This document shows positions 9,735 through 19,894 of a stretch of DNA of 64,000 nt, piece after piece; the stretch's first letter is position 1; every line of letters starts with the position of its first letter. This DNA comes from Ferrimonas kyonanensis DSM 18153 (lineage in GTDB: Bacteria; Pseudomonadota; Gammaproteobacteria; Enterobacterales; Shewanellaceae), in assembly GCF_000425405.1 (NCBI RefSeq), contig NZ_AUDJ01000028.1:1-64000 (forward strand), read 5' to 3'. The notes beneath the pieces were generated by a model that saw only the letters and a program-made list of their open reading frames with translations, was not told where the DNA came from and made no database searches. The translations under genes were made by a program, and so were the position numbers.

Positions 9735-10313
9735 TTAATGTACGGAGTCTGCGCTTTTGCCGGTATCGAGCAGGGCCTCGATGGCACCTTCATCACTCAA
9801 TGCCGGCAACTGTGCCAGACTCTCCAGGCTAAAATACTGCAAAAATGCATCGGTAGTCGCATAGAGGGCGGGCCGTCCCGGCACCTCCTTATGTCCCACT
9901 ACCTTAACCCAATCTCGTTCTGTCAGGGTGCGGATAATATTGGAACTCACCGCCACCCCACGAATTTTTTCAATCTGTCCCCGAGTCACCGGTTGCCGAT
10001 AGGCAATCAGAGCCAGAGTTTCCAGCAGCGCCCTGGAGTAACGGGGCGCTTTCTCCTGCCACAGGGCACTTAAATGGGCGCTCAGATCCTGGTTGCTCTG
10101 GAACCGGTAACCACCGGCCACCTTGACCAGATTAATGCCTCGACCGGCGTAATCGCCTTCCAGCTCGTCCAGCACCTCGTTGATGCGCCCCAGGCTGACC
10201 TGCAGGCTGGCCAGCACACTCTGGCGCAACCCCTTGGCAGACATCGGTGCATCTGCCACAAACAACGCCGCCTCAATCAACTGCTTTAACTGAGTGTCAT
10301 TAATACGACTCAT
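9735..10313 (-). CDS. scpB: Segregation and condensation protein ScpB
   Basis: Winged-helix partner (kite subunit) of the ScpA kleisin in the SMC-ScpAB condensin-like complex. The 192 residues contain the family stretch LIEAALFVADAPMSAKGL at the N-terminus and ALIAYRQPVTRGQIEKIRGV in the second winged helix. The start codon overlaps the scpA stop by 4 bp (ATGA), implying translational coupling. No smc gene is present in the window. Confidence 0.93.
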   Translation of the reverse strand: MSRINDTQLKQLIEAALFVADAPMSAKGLRQSVLASLQVSLGRINEVLDELEGDYAGRGINLVKVAGGYRFQSNQDLSAHLSALWQEKAPRYSRALLETLALIAYRQPVTRGQIEKIRGVAVSSNIIRTLTERDWVKVVGHKEVPGRPALYATTDAFLQYFSLESLAQLPALSDEGAIEALLDTGKSADSVH

Positions 10314-11113
10314 GCTCGGGCTCTCACGTAGATGGCACTGTCAGGCTGTGCCTGTTGAATCTCAACTAAGCGCTCTTTCGACAACTCCAGTATCGCCAAA
10401 AACGACACCACCACACCGGCGCGCCCCTCTTCGGGCGTAAACAGAGCCACGAAGGGCGTAAAACGTTCCGGTCCCAATTGACTCAGGATGTGGCTCATCC
10501 GCTCCCGGGTCGACAGGGCCTCGCGCGCCACCTGGTGCTGCTCAAACAACTCCGCTTTAGCCAGCATGCCCCGCAGCGCCGACACCAACTCGTCCAGCTC
10601 TACCTGGGGCGGCACCACCTGGGGCACCAGGTTAGCGGCACGGGCCGCCTGAGCCACCCAGTGTTCGCGCTCCAGCCGAGGCAGTTGCTCCATCTGCTCG
10701 GCCGCCTGCTTCAGCACCTCGTAGGCCTGAAGCTGGCGAATCAGCACCATCCTGGGGTCGTCTTCCTCCCCCTCTTCGGTAGCCGGTTTGGGCAGCAGCA
10801 ACCGGGATTTTACCTCCGCCAGCGTCGCGGCCATCACCAGGTACTCCCCCGCCAGCTCCATCTGCATCTGATCCATCAGTGCAATGTAGTCCATATACTG
10901 ACGCGTGATCTCAAACACGGGGAGATCCACAATATCCAGTTTATGACGACGAATGAGGTACAGCAGCAGGTCTAACGGTCCCTCAAATGCTTCGAGAATA
11001 ACCTCGAGGGCATCTGGCGGAATGTACAGATCCGCAGGCAACTCCACCATTGGCTTGCCGCGAACCACGGCAAGGGGCAGAGGAGGCTGAACCGTTAATG
11101 GGGCTTGAGTCAT
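10310..11113 (-). CDS. scpA: Segregation and condensation protein ScpA
   Basis: Kleisin subunit bridging SMC heads and ScpB in chromosome segregation. The 267-residue protein has the hallmark N-terminal segment FEGPLDLLLYLIRRHKLDI, then YLVMAATLAEVKSRLLLP, and a C-terminal winged-helix part (VVVSFLAILELSKERLVEI). It is first in a probable scpA-scpB-rluB operon and is overlapped 4 bp by scpB. Confidence 0.93.
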   Translation of the reverse strand: MTQAPLTVQPPLPLAVVRGKPMVELPADLYIPPDALEVILEAFEGPLDLLLYLIRRHKLDIVDLPVFEITRQYMDYIALMDQMQMELAGEYLVMAATLAEVKSRLLLPKPATEEGEEDDPRMVLIRQLQAYEVLKQAAEQMEQLPRLEREHWVAQAARAANLVPQVVPPQVELDELVSALRGMLAKAELFEQHQVAREALSTRERMSHILSQLGPERFTPFVALFTPEEGRAGVVVSFLAILELSKERLVEIQQAQPDSAIYVRARA

Positions 11114-11176
11114 ATCAGATCATGCTCATAGCAAACGCCGCTATTATAGGTATTTGGGGGTAAAAAGCTAACCATA

Positions 11177-11797
11177 CTATAAAAACGGAGTCGAATCCCC
11201 CGCCCCTTCACGAACCACAACCACGTCATCGTCGCTGCAATCCACCACCGTGGTCGGGCTTTCACTGAGGTAACCGCCGTGAATGATCAGATCCACCTGG
11301 TGTTCCAAACGGTCACGAATCTCTTCCGGATCCGACTCGGCGAACTCTTTCCCTGGCAAAATCAGGGTGCTGGACATCAGCGGCTCACCCAGCGCTTCCA
11401 GCAACGCCAGGGCAATGGCGTTGTCGGGAATGCGAATGCCGATGGTCTTACGCTTGTCATTCAACAACCGGCGCGGTACCTCTTTGGTGCCTTTGAAGAT
11501 AAAGGTATAGGCCCCCGGGGTATTGTTGCGCAGCAACCGGTACGCCTGATTGTCCACTTTGGCGTACAGAGACAACTCCGACAGATCCCGGCACACCAGG
11601 GTAAAGTTGTGGTCACTGTTGATCTGACGAATGCGGCAGATCTGTTCCAGCGCCTTTTTATTGCCAATCAGGCAACCGATGGCGTAACCGGAATCGGTGG
11701 GATACACCACCACGCCGCCGTTGCGAATGATGGCCACAGCCTGGCTGACCAGCCGGGTCTGCGGGGTTTCAGGGTGTACATAAAAAAACTGACTCAT
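11177..11797 (-). CDS. yciO: YciO/YrdC-family protein
   Basis: Sua5/YciO/YrdC-fold protein of 206 residues. It shows the nucleotide/threonine-binding core of the family (VVVYPTDSGYAIGC near the N-terminus, FTLVCRDLSELS, GAYTFIFKGTKEVPRRLL, and GIRIPDNAIALALLEALGEPLMSSTL). Related YrdC/Sua5 proteins make threonylcarbamoyl-adenylate for tRNA t6A; the cellular role of YciO itself is less certain. Its start overlaps the rnm stop by 4 bp, so the two are probably co-translated. Confidence 0.9.
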   Translation of the reverse strand: MSQFFYVHPETPQTRLVSQAVAIIRNGGVVVYPTDSGYAIGCLIGNKKALEQICRIRQINSDHNFTLVCRDLSELSLYAKVDNQAYRLLRNNTPGAYTFIFKGTKEVPRRLLNDKRKTIGIRIPDNAIALALLEALGEPLMSSTLILPGKEFAESDPEEIRDRLEHQVDLIIHGGYLSESPTTVVDCSDDDVVVVREGAGDSTPFL

Positions 11798-12627
11798 ACT
11801 TCCTCCAGGCCAAGCCGTTGCCAGACACCGGGAAGATCCGGCAGATGCAGATGCCTTCCCAGTTCAATCCAACGGCCCGGTTGATGAAAATCACTACCGA
11901 CCGAAGCCAGCAAACCGTGCTCCTGGCACAGTTGGGCTAAAAATTGTCGCTCCTGAGGTGGCTGCTGACACAACACCACCTCCATGCCATCCCCTCCCAC
12001 CTCGGCAAACAGCGCCAACAGCTTGCGCAGCCATTTGTTGGAGAGACGATAGCGGCAAGGGTGGGCAAGCACCGCCAGCCCCCCCGCCTGGTGAATCACC
12101 GCCACGGCGGTCTCGATGTCACACCAGTTATTGGGCACGTAACCGGCCTTGCCCTTGCCTAAATACTTATCGAAGGCCGCCTGTTGTTGGCTGACCAGTC
12201 CCCGGTCCATCAGTACCTTGGCGAAATGACCACGGCCGACCGCACCATTACCAGCCTTGCGTTTGGCCTCCTCATAGACCCCGTCGATGCCCCGCTTCGC
12301 CAACCGCACGCCGATCTCCAGCGCCCTGGCCTCACGGCGCTGACGCTGCTGCGCCAGCAGTTCCACCATTGCCGGCTCGGCCGGATTGATGCCCAGCCCG
12401 ACGATGTGGATGTCGAAACTGTGCCAACGCGCCGAGATCTCCACCCCGTCGATGATGGTCAATCCGGTTCCCGCCGCCGCCCGGTGCGCTTCCTCCAGGG
12501 CGTCGGTGGTGTCGTGATCGGTAATGGCCAGCACCGCCAGCCCCTGATTACGGGCACGACCCACCAGTTCACTCGGAGTCAGGTCACCATCGGAGGCCTT
12601 GGTATGGGAATGGAAATCAAACTTCAT
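11794..12627 (-). CDS. rnm: PHP-domain 5'-3' exoribonuclease Rnm (YciV/TrpH, RNase AM)
   Basis: Metal-dependent PHP-fold phosphoesterase of 277 residues. Metal ligands are visible as DFHSHTKASDGDLTP at the N-terminus, AITDHDTTDALEEA, VEISA, AHPCRY and GSDFHQPG. The E. coli homologue RNase AM trims 5' ends of rRNAs and acts on short oligonucleotides. It sits directly upstream of, and divergent from, the trp operon as in enteric bacteria, hence the old name TrpH. Confidence 0.92.
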   Translation of the reverse strand: MKFDFHSHTKASDGDLTPSELVGRARNQGLAVLAITDHDTTDALEEAHRAAAGTGLTIIDGVEISARWHSFDIHIVGLGINPAEPAMVELLAQQRQRREARALEIGVRLAKRGIDGVYEEAKRKAGNGAVGRGHFAKVLMDRGLVSQQQAAFDKYLGKGKAGYVPNNWCDIETAVAVIHQAGGLAVLAHPCRYRLSNKWLRKLLALFAEVGGDGMEVVLCQQPPQERQFLAQLCQEHGLLASVGSDFHQPGRWIELGRHLHLPDLPGVWQRLGLEEV

Positions 12628-12974
12628 CTATCGCCTTTTGACCGCGCCTTGGCAATCTCTCATCAATACAAAACCGCCAGGAAGCTGGCAAAACGTAAAC
12701 CGGGAAAAAACAACGGGACAGGACAGTCCAGGCAACTAACCCGCATTCTGTTCCCTCTATTGTACGTTAGTTTGTAATATTCGCACCCCCAAGCACGGCT
12801 AACCACGGCATTGGCCTGCAATTATTCGCCGATTCAATCTGCGTCCTGGGGCCACAGCGCTTCTGTTACAAACAGCAACAAGGCATTTGCGCCAAAGGTG
12901 TTGACACCTCAGCTCCAGCAAGGTAATTTTGCTGTAAACGCCAAGCGTAAACTTATAGATACGGATTTACAGCA
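12628..12974. other. Divergent regulatory region between rnm and the trp operon
   Basis: About 350 bp carrying the trp promoter and the leftward rnm promoter. I found no obvious full TrpR operator palindrome overlapping the trp -10/-35 boxes, so TrpR control remains open. Confidence 0.6.
12901..12929 (+). promoter_or_regulatory. Trp operon promoter (sigma-70)
   Basis: Perfect -35 TTGACA, 17-bp spacer and -10 TAATTT. Transcription would begin near 12936, giving a short 5' segment before the leader peptide start, which is the arrangement expected for an attenuated trp operon. Confidence 0.7.
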
Positions 12975-13070
12975 ATGACTCAGGTTTCCATCTTCACCTC
13001 AGCTCACACCACTCAGTGGTGGTGGCGCATCCCAAATAAGCGGGGTGTACGGTGGCCTGTGCCTGAGTAA
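12975..13070 (+). CDS. trpL: Trp operon leader peptide TrpL
   Basis: A 31-codon ORF, M-T-Q-V..., containing three consecutive Trp codons (residues 15-17) and a fourth at residue 27. Ribosome stalling at these codons under Trp shortage should shift the downstream RNA fold. The segment AAGCGGG at 13038-13044, inside the leader, can pair with CCCGCTT at 13097-13103 to form an antiterminator that competes with the terminator hairpin. It is too short for routine gene callers. Confidence 0.88.
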   Translation: MTQVSIFTSAHTTQWWWRIPNKRGVRWPVPE

Positions 13071-13094
13071 AAAGAGCACAAACCAAACATCAAA

Positions 13095-13126
13095 AACCCG
13101 CTTTTTAACCGAAGCGGGTTTTTTTA
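13095..13126 (+). terminator. Trp attenuator (terminator hairpin)
   Basis: Stem AACCCGCT/AGCGGGTT followed by a run of seven T, ending 19 bp before the DAHP synthase start. Its left arm can alternatively pair with a segment within trpL, as needed for transcription attenuation. Confidence 0.88.
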
Positions 13127-13144
13127 TACCTTTTTGACGAGAAT

Positions 13145-14164
13145 ATGAACATGATCATTATCTTAAAACCACATGCCAGCAAAGAAGAAGCGCAAAAGCT
13201 GCTTCAGCAAATCGAGCAAAAAGGCCTCAAGCCACTGTACATGCCCGGCGTGGAACGCACCGTTATCGGCGCCATCGGCGACGAGCGTGTACTGCAATCC
13301 TTACACCTGGACAGTCACCCGCTGGTGGATCAAATCAAGCCCATCCTGTCCTCCTACAAACTGGTCAGCCGTGAACTCTACCCCATCGACACCCGGGTCA
13401 AGGTGGGCCGCCACGCCGTCGGTGGCGAAACCTTTACCGTTATCGCCGGCCCCTGTGCGGTAGAAAGCCAGCAGCAACTGGACGGCATCGCCGATTACCT
13501 GACCACCCACGCCGTTGCCGGCATTCGCGGTGGCGCCTACAAACCCCGCAGCAGCCCCTACAGCTTTCAAGGCCTGGGCGAAGAGGGGCTGAAGATTCTG
13601 AAAGCCACCAGCGACCGCACCGGCCTGCCAACCATCTCCGAGGTGGTGGACGCCAACGACGCGCCGTTGATGGCTCAGTATGTCGACTGCCTGCAGATCG
13701 GGGCCCGCAACATGCAAAACTTCCGCCTGCTGGAAGCCGTAGGCAAGTTGGACAAGCCGGTTCTGTTGAAGCGAGGCATGAGCGCCACCATCGAGGAGTT
13801 GTTGCTGGCCGCCGAGTACATCGTCAATGCCGGCAACCCCAACGTGATTCTGTGTGAGCGTGGCATCCGCACCTTCGAAACCGCCACCCGCAACACCCTG
13901 GACCTCAACGCCGTGGCTTACCTGAAGCAGAAAACCCATCTGCCGGTACTGGTGGATCCCAGCCATGGCACTGGGGTCAGAGAGTTGGTGATTCCACTGG
14001 CCCGGGCGGCGGCGGCAGTGGGCGCCGATGGCATCATCGTCGAAACCCACACCAACCCGGCCGAAGCGCTGTCCGACGGACATCAAAACTTAGATCCGCA
14101 GCAATTTGATGATTTAATGAGCTCACTGAAGCCGTTTGTGGAAGCCGCCGGAAGGAGACTGTAA
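13145..14164 (+). CDS. aroF: 3-deoxy-7-phosphoheptulonate (DAHP) synthase, type I-beta, first gene of the trp operon
   Basis: Condenses phosphoenolpyruvate and erythrose-4-phosphate, the first step of the shikimate pathway. The N-terminal domain (about residues 1-80, [18 protein letters not shown]) is of the ferredoxin/ACT-like regulatory type seen in Thermotoga-like enzymes. The catalytic barrel contains [55 protein letters not shown] and VDPSHGTG. It lies directly behind the trp attenuator and 2 bp before trpE, so it should be controlled by tryptophan availability. The classic enteric trp operon has no DAHP synthase. The symbol is given for the activity, not for orthology to E. coli aroF. 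Confidence 0.9.
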   Translation: MNMIIILKPHASKEEAQKLLQQIEQKGLKPLYMPGVERTVIGAIGDERVLQSLHLDSHPLVDQIKPILSSYKLVSRELYPIDTRVKVGRHAVGGETFTVIAGPCAVESQQQLDGIADYLTTHAVAGIRGGAYKPRSSPYSFQGLGEEGLKILKATSDRTGLPTISEVVDANDAPLMAQYVDCLQIGARNMQNFRLLEAVGKLDKPVLLKRGMSATIEELLLAAEYIVNAGNPNVILCERGIRTFETATRNTLDLNAVAYLKQKTHLPVLVDPSHGTGVRELVIPLARAAAAVGADGIIVETHTNPAEALSDGHQNLDPQQFDDLMSSLKPFVEAAGRRL

Positions 14165-14166
14165 TC

Positions 14167-15720
14167 ATGACCGAACTGCAGCCGGGTCACAGCCATACCC
14201 TGACCCTGACCTGTCGCTATCAACATCAACCGGCGGCCCTGTTTCAGGCCCTGTGTGGTGACAAGGCCAACAGCATGCTGCTGGAGTCTGCCGAGGTGGA
14301 TACCAAGGCTGGCACCCAGAGCCTGCTGATGATCGATGCCGCCCTGCGCATCGAGTGCAACGGTCGCCAGGTGCGCTGTGAGCCACTGACGCTCAATGGC
14401 GAAAGCCTGATTCCGCTGCTCAGCGAACGCCTGGCCACATTTTCTCCGCAGCTGCAGCAAGGCACCCTGTGTCTGACGGTACCAGAGCCACCACGGGATC
14501 TGGACGAAGACAGCCGCCTCAAAGCCCCTTCGCCGCTGTCGGTGCTCAGGCTGATTCAACAGAGCATCGAAGATGACGACGCCTGTGCCCAGTCACTGCT
14601 GCTGACCGGCGCCTTCGCCTTTGACCTGGTGGCCAGTGTCGAGCCCCTGCCCACGGTCAGCGACGGCCCCAACAACTGCCCGGATTTTCTGTTCTACCTG
14701 GCGGAAACCACCCTGGTCATCGATCACGTCCGCCGAACGGCGCGGCTGGTGGGGGCCCTTCAGGGCGGAGACTACAGCGAGCGCTACCACCACCACCTGA
14801 GTCAACGCCTGGCGGACCTGGCCCGACAGGTCGATGAGTTCGACGGCAACGAAACTCTGACCCCGGCCCCGACCGCCGCCGTCAGCATCAATCAGGACGA
14901 CGCCCTTTTCCGCAGCAAAGTCGAGCAGCTGAAGCAGCACATTCGCGCCGGCGACATCTTTCAGGTGGTGCCCGCCCGCCGCTTTTCCCTGCCCTGCCCC
15001 CAGCCACTGGAGGCTTACGCCCGCCTGCGCCGGGACAACCCCAGCCCTTACATGTTTGTACTGCAGGACGCCAGCTTTACCCTGTTCGGTGCTTCGCCGG
15101 AAAGTGCACTGAAATACAGTGCCGAAAGCAACCAGGTGGAGATCTACCCCATCGCCGGCACGCGAAAACGCGGCCGTAAGCCAGGCGGCGAACTGGACCA
15201 TGACCTGGATGCCCGCATAGAACTGGGGCTGCGCCAGGATCAAAAAGAAACTGCCGAGCACATGATGCTGGTGGATCTGGCCCGCAACGACATCGCCCGC
15301 ATCAGCCAGCCCGGCAGCCGCCAAATCCCCGAGTTGCTGAAGGTGGACCGCTACAGCCACGTGATGCACCTGGTGTCCCGGGTGACCGGCCAACTGCGCA
15401 CCGATCTGGATGCCCTGCACGCCTATCAAGCCTGCATGAACATGGGCACCCTCACCGGCGCCCCCAAAGTGCGGGCCGCCCAACTGCTGCGCCAGGCTGA
15501 AGGCGAGCGTCGTGGCAGCTACGGCGGCGCCGTCGGTTATCTCAATGGCCGCGGCGACATGGACACCTGCATCGTGATCCGCTCAGCCCTGGTCAACAAT
15601 GGTACCGCCCACGTCCAGGCCGGCGCCGGGGTGGTCTTCGATTCCGACCCGCAATCAGAAGCGGACGAAACCTGCAACAAGGCCATGGCAGTCATTCGCG
15701 CCATCGGAGGTTCCCTATGA
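14167..15720 (+). CDS. trpE: Anthranilate synthase component I
   Basis: Converts chorismate to anthranilate using ammonia passed from TrpG. The protein has 517 residues. The N-terminal [10 protein letters not shown] element, which forms part of the tryptophan feedback pocket, is intact. The chorismate-binding domain holds [53 protein letters not shown] and the C-terminal [15 protein letters not shown]. It follows the DAHP synthase by 2 bp and overlaps trpG by 4 bp. Confidence 0.96.
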   Translation: MTELQPGHSHTLTLTCRYQHQPAALFQALCGDKANSMLLESAEVDTKAGTQSLLMIDAALRIECNGRQVRCEPLTLNGESLIPLLSERLATFSPQLQQGTLCLTVPEPPRDLDEDSRLKAPSPLSVLRLIQQSIEDDDACAQSLLLTGAFAFDLVASVEPLPTVSDGPNNCPDFLFYLAETTLVIDHVRRTARLVGALQGGDYSERYHHHLSQRLADLARQVDEFDGNETLTPAPTAAVSINQDDALFRSKVEQLKQHIRAGDIFQVVPARRFSLPCPQPLEAYARLRRDNPSPYMFVLQDASFTLFGASPESALKYSAESNQVEIYPIAGTRKRGRKPGGELDHDLDARIELGLRQDQKETAEHMMLVDLARNDIARISQPGSRQIPELLKVDRYSHVMHLVSRVTGQLRTDLDALHAYQACMNMGTLTGAPKVRAAQLLRQAEGERRGSYGGAVGYLNGRGDMDTCIVIRSALVNNGTAHVQAGAGVVFDSDPQSEADETCNKAMAVIRAIGGSL

Positions 15721-16313
15721 CCCCCATCATCCTGCTGGACAACTTCGACTCCTTTACCTGGAATCTGGTGGATCAGTTCCGCACCCTGGGTCACCCGGTC
15801 ACCGTGTACCGCAACGACATCGATGCCCACACCCTGGCCGATACCCTGATCAACCAGCACCACAATGCGGTGCTGGTGCTGAGCCCGGGCCCCGGTGCCC
15901 CAGCCGAAGCAGGCTGCATGATGACCCTGCTGTCTCTGGTGGCAGGCAAGCTGCCGATTCTGGGGATCTGCCTCGGCCACCAGGCGTTGATCGAACACTA
16001 CGGCGGCAAGGTCGGATTCGCCGGCGAAGTGATGCACGGCAAGGCCAGTCCCATGCGCCACGACAATGGTCCGCTGTTTGCCGGCATGCACAACCCGCTG
16101 CCGGTAGCCCGCTACCACAGCCTGGTGGCACACCAGGTGCCGGATTGCCTGTCCGTACCGGCCCAGGTCGGCGACATGGCCATGGCGGTGGTCCACAACC
16201 AGCACCGCGCCGTCGGCTTTCAATTCCATCCCGAGTCCATCCTCACTCAGGATGGCAGCGAACTGTTAACCCGAACCCTGAGCTTACTCACCAAGGAGAG
16301 CCCGTTATGCTAA
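15717..16313 (+). CDS. trpG: Anthranilate synthase component II (glutamine amidotransferase)
   Basis: Class I glutamine amidotransferase of 198 residues that supplies ammonia to TrpE. It shows the starting motif [17 protein letters not shown], the oxyanion loop SPGPGAP, the nucleophile elbow GICLGHQAL (Cys), and the His-Glu of [10 protein letters not shown]. It is a stand-alone trpG, not fused to trpD as in E. coli. It overlaps trpE by 4 bp and trpD by 7 bp. Confidence 0.95.
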   Translation: MTPIILLDNFDSFTWNLVDQFRTLGHPVTVYRNDIDAHTLADTLINQHHNAVLVLSPGPGAPAEAGCMMTLLSLVAGKLPILGICLGHQALIEHYGGKVGFAGEVMHGKASPMRHDNGPLFAGMHNPLPVARYHSLVAHQVPDCLSVPAQVGDMAMAVVHNQHRAVGFQFHPESILTQDGSELLTRTLSLLTKESPLC

Positions 16314-17329
16314 CCGAATTGATGGCCACCGTAATGAACGGCCAAGCGCTCTCCCAGACCCAGAGCCAGCAACTGTTCGCCCAAATCATGGCCGGAGAAG
16401 TGGGTCAGATTGAACTGGCCGGGATCCTCACCGCCATGAAGATGCGCGGCGAGACCGTCGATGAGATCACCGGTGCCGCCAGCGCCCTGCGCGCCGCCGC
16501 CACTCCGTTTCCCCGCCCCAAGGGGGATCTGCTGGACATCGTTGGCACCGGCGGCGATGGCGCCAACACCATCAACATCTCCACCACCTCGATCTTCGTC
16601 GCCGCCGCCGCCGGAGCCCGCATTGCCAAACACGGCAACCGCAGCGTCTCCAGCCAGTCCGGCGCCTCCGACCTGCTGACCCAGTTCGGCGTTAATCTGA
16701 CCATGAGCCCGCAGCAGTCGGCCCGCTGCCTGGAACAACTGGGAGTCACCTTCCTGTTTGCGCCGCATTATCACGGCGGCATCCGTCATGCCATGCCGGT
16801 GCGCCAGGCGCTGAAGACCCGCACCCTGTTTAACGTGCTGGGCCCACTCATCAACCCGGCCCGCCCCAACCAGATGCTGTTGGGGGTCTACAGCCCGGAA
16901 CTGGTGCAGCCCATCGCCGAAACCATCGCCGCCCTCGGCGTCGAGCGGGCGCTGGTGGTGCACGGCCTGGGCCTGGATGAGATTGCCATCCACGGCGAAA
17001 CCCATGCGGTGGAGCTGCTGCAGGGGCAGCTGATTCAGCGCCAGTACACCCCGGCGGATCTCGGTGTCAACCAGCACCATATCGAGGCCATTAAGGGCGG
17101 CAATCCGGCCGAGAACCACGCCATCAGCCAGGCCATTCTCGGCGGCGGTGGCACCGATGCCCAGCGCAGCGCGGTGGCGGTCAATGCCGGTGCCGGCCTG
17201 TACCTGGCCGGCAAGGCCGACAGCCTGGCAAAAGGCACCGAACTGGCGTTTGCCACCATGGACAGCGGCAAACCCCTGCAGCTGATGCAGGCCTTCGCCG
17301 AAATGAGCAATCAGCAACCGGAGCAGTAA
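16307..17329 (+). CDS. trpD: Anthranilate phosphoribosyltransferase
   Basis: Transfers phosphoribosyl from PRPP to anthranilate. The protein has 340 residues. It contains the glycine-rich PRPP loop [33 protein letters not shown] and the conserved [25 protein letters not shown] region. The start chosen overlaps the trpG stop by 7 bp and is preceded by AAGGAG. A reading frame open further upstream overlaps trpE/trpG and is not the gene. Confidence 0.95.
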   Translation: MLTELMATVMNGQALSQTQSQQLFAQIMAGEVGQIELAGILTAMKMRGETVDEITGAASALRAAATPFPRPKGDLLDIVGTGGDGANTINISTTSIFVAAAAGARIAKHGNRSVSSQSGASDLLTQFGVNLTMSPQQSARCLEQLGVTFLFAPHYHGGIRHAMPVRQALKTRTLFNVLGPLINPARPNQMLLGVYSPELVQPIAETIAALGVERALVVHGLGLDEIAIHGETHAVELLQGQLIQRQYTPADLGVNQHHIEAIKGGNPAENHAISQAILGGGGTDAQRSAVAVNAGAGLYLAGKADSLAKGTELAFATMDSGKPLQLMQAFAEMSNQQPEQ

Positions 17330-17332
17330 CCG

Positions 17333-18685
17333 ATGAGTACCATTCTCGACACCATTGTCGCCACCAAGGCCGCCCACATCGACGCGCTATCGCGGCGCTA
17401 CGGCGAACGGTTGAGCCAGCGAGCGCCAAAGAGTGAGCGCTCACTGTTTGACGCCCTTAAAGGCGGCAATGCCGGCTTCATTCTCGAATGCAAGAAAGCC
17501 AGCCCATCCAAAGGGCTGATTCGCCCAGATTTTGATCCGGTGGCCATTGCCACCCTGTACCAACCCTATGCGGCGGCAATCTCGGTGCTCACCGACGAAC
17601 AGTTCTTCCAGGGCGACTTCGACTACCTGCAAGCGATTCGACAGGCGGTCGAGCTGCCGTTGCTGTGCAAGGACTTCATCATCGATGTGCGTCAATTGCG
17701 ACTGGCCCGTCACATGGGGGCCGATGCCGCCCTGCTGATGCTGTCGGTGCTGGACGACCCAACATACCGCGCCCTGGCCGAGGAAGCCGACGCCCTGGGC
17801 CTGGACATTCTCACCGAGGTCAGCAACCAGCAGGAGTTGGAACGGGCCCTGGCCCTCGATGCCCGCATCATCGGCATCAACAATCGCGACCTGCGCGATT
17901 TGTCCATCGACCTGACCACAACCGAGCGACTGGCGGCGCAGATCCCTGCCGATCGAGTCGTCATCAGCGAATCCGGTATCGAAACCCACCAGCAGGTCCG
18001 CCAGTTGGCTCCCCATGCCGATGGCTTCCTGGTCGGCAGCAGCCTCACCGCCCAGGCCGACATCGATCTGGCCTGCCGCACCCTGATTTTTGGCCACAAT
18101 AAGGTCTGTGGCCTGACCCGGCCCGAAGACGCCCGCCACGCCGCAGCCGCCGGTGCCGTTCATGGCGGCCTGATTTTCGCCGCCAAATCCCCCCGCTGCG
18201 TCACTGAAGCCCAGGCCCGGGAGATTCGGGCCAGTGCCAACCTGAAGTTTGTCGGCGTCTTCGTCAACCAGGCCATCGACGAGGTGGCCCGACTGGCACA
18301 CGCCCTCAAACTGGATGCGGTGCAGCTGCACGGCAGCGAAGATGACCACTACCTGGCCGCGCTGCGCCCGCTGCTGGCTGACACCGAAATCTGGAAGGCG
18401 GTCAAGCCCGATGGCAGCAACCGGGTCGACAGCGCCGATCGGCTGCTGTTTGACTCCGCCAGCAACGGTCGCTTTGGCGGCACCGGCGAAACCTTCGACT
18501 GGCAACGGGTCGGCAGCGAGCGCCGCAACGCCATGCTGGCGGGCGGCCTGACCCCAGACAACGTACAACAGGCCGTGTCAGCCGGATTCCTCGGCCTGGA
18601 TCTAAACTCCGGACTGGAATCGGCCCCCGGCATCAAACACCCCGATAAAGTCTCGCTGGCGTTTGCCCGCCTGCGACAGTACTAA
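17333..18685 (+). CDS. trpCF: Bifunctional indole-3-glycerol-phosphate synthase / phosphoribosylanthranilate isomerase
   Basis: Two TIM barrels in one 450-residue protein, as in enterics. The IGP synthase half (about 1-255) shows FILECKKASPSKG, LTDEQFFQGDF, LCKDFIID, INNRDLRDL and ISESGI. The PRA isomerase half (about 256-450) begins KVCGLTRPEDA with the catalytic Cys and includes VGVFVNQ, LDAVQLHGSED and the Asp region LDLNSGLESAPG. It lies 3 bp after trpD. Confidence 0.95.
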   Translation: MSTILDTIVATKAAHIDALSRRYGERLSQRAPKSERSLFDALKGGNAGFILECKKASPSKGLIRPDFDPVAIATLYQPYAAAISVLTDEQFFQGDFDYLQAIRQAVELPLLCKDFIIDVRQLRLARHMGADAALLMLSVLDDPTYRALAEEADALGLDILTEVSNQQELERALALDARIIGINNRDLRDLSIDLTTTERLAAQIPADRVVISESGIETHQQVRQLAPHADGFLVGSSLTAQADIDLACRTLIFGHNKVCGLTRPEDARHAAAAGAVHGGLIFAAKSPRCVTEAQAREIRASANLKFVGVFVNQAIDEVARLAHALKLDAVQLHGSEDDHYLAALRPLLADTEIWKAVKPDGSNRVDSADRLLFDSASNGRFGGTGETFDWQRVGSERRNAMLAGGLTPDNVQQAVSAGFLGLDLNSGLESAPGIKHPDKVSLAFARLRQY

Positions 18686-18706
18686 CGAAGAGGCTTAAGG
18701 AAACCC

Positions 18707-19894
18707 ATGACCATTCTCAACCCCTACTTTGGCGAATACGGCGGCATGTATGTGCCGCAAATTCTGATGCCAGCCCTTAAGCAGCTGGAACAGGCGTTTG
18801 TCGACGCCCAGCAGGATCCGGACTTTCAAAGCGAATTCATGGATCTGCTGAAAAACTACGCCGGTCGGCCAACGGCGCTGACCCTGACCCGCAACTTCAG
18901 CCCCAACCCCAAGGTGAAAATCTACCTCAAGCGGGAGGACCTGCTCCACGGCGGTGCCCACAAGACCAACCAGGTACTTGGCCAGGCACTGCTGGCCAAG
19001 CGAATGGGCAAAAAGGAGATCATCGCCGAAACCGGCGCCGGTCAGCATGGGGTCGCCACCGCCCTGGCCTGTGCCCTGCTGGGACTGAAATGCCGGGTGT
19101 ACATGGGCGCCAAAGACGTGGAGCGTCAAAGCCCCAATGTGTTCCGAATGCGGCTGATGGGCGCCGAGGTGATTCCGGTCCATGCCGGCTCGGCCACCCT
19201 GAAAGACGCCTGTAACGAAGCGATGCGTGACTGGTCCGCCAACTACGACCACGCCCATTACCTGCTGGGAACCGCCGCCGGACCGCACCCCTTCCCCACC
19301 ATCGTCCGCGAGTTTCAGAAGATGATCGGTGAGGAAACCAAGCAACAGTTGCTGCAGAAAGAGGGGCGGTTGCCGGACACCGTCATCGCCTGCGTCGGCG
19401 GCGGTTCCAACGCCATCGGCATGTTTGCCGACTTTATCGACAACGAGGAAGTTGCACTGATTGGCGTCGAACCTGCAGGCAAAGGCATCGAAAGCGGTGA
19501 ACATGGCGCGCCTTTGGCCCATGGTACCACCGGCATCTTTTTCGGCATGAAGGCGCCGATGATGCAGAATGAACACGGCCAGATTGAGGAGTCCTACTCG
19601 GTGTCCGCCGGGCTGGATTTCCCTTCCGTCGGCCCGCAGCACGCCCACCTTGCCGCCAGCGGCCGAGCGAGCTACCTGTCGATCACCGACGATGAAGCGC
19701 TGGAAGCGTTTCAGAAACTGGCCAGCAGCGAGGGCATCATTCCTGCTCTGGAGTCTGCCCACGCCCTGGCCATGGCCCACAAGCTGGCCACCGAGGCAAC
19801 CGACGACACCTTGATGGTGGTCAATCTGTCCGGGCGCGGCGACAAAGACATCTTTACCGTACACGACATTCTGCAGCAGGAGGGCAAGCTGTGA
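18707..19894 (+). CDS. trpB: Tryptophan synthase beta subunit
   Basis: PLP enzyme joining indole with serine. The protein has 395 residues. The PLP-binding Lys is in [11 protein letters not shown], followed by AETGAGQHG and the phosphate-binding [12 protein letters not shown]. The protein begins with the usual [11 protein letters not shown]. It is preceded by a 21-bp gap with AGGCTTAAGGAA and overlaps trpA by 4 bp. Confidence 0.96.
   Translation: MTILNPYFGEYGGMYVPQILMPALKQLEQAFVDAQQDPDFQSEFMDLLKNYAGRPTALTLTRNFSPNPKVKIYLKREDLLHGGAHKTNQVLGQALLAKRMGKKEIIAETGAGQHGVATALACALLGLKCRVYMGAKDVERQSPNVFRMRLMGAEVIPVHAGSATLKDACNEAMRDWSANYDHAHYLLGTAAGPHPFPTIVREFQKMIGEETKQQLLQKEGRLPDTVIACVGGGSNAIGMFADFIDNEEVALIGVEPAGKGIESGEHGAPLAHGTTGIFFGMKAPMMQNEHGQIEESYSVSAGLDFPSVGPQHAHLAASGRASYLSITDDEALEAFQKLASSEGIIPALESAHALAMAHKLATEATDDTLMVVNLSGRGDKDIFTVHDILQQEGKL

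Noticed and set aside
15599-16306. Open reading frame extending trpD far upstream across the end of trpE and all of trpG
   Set aside because: It overlaps two certain genes in another frame; trpD homology and a ribosome site begin at 16307.
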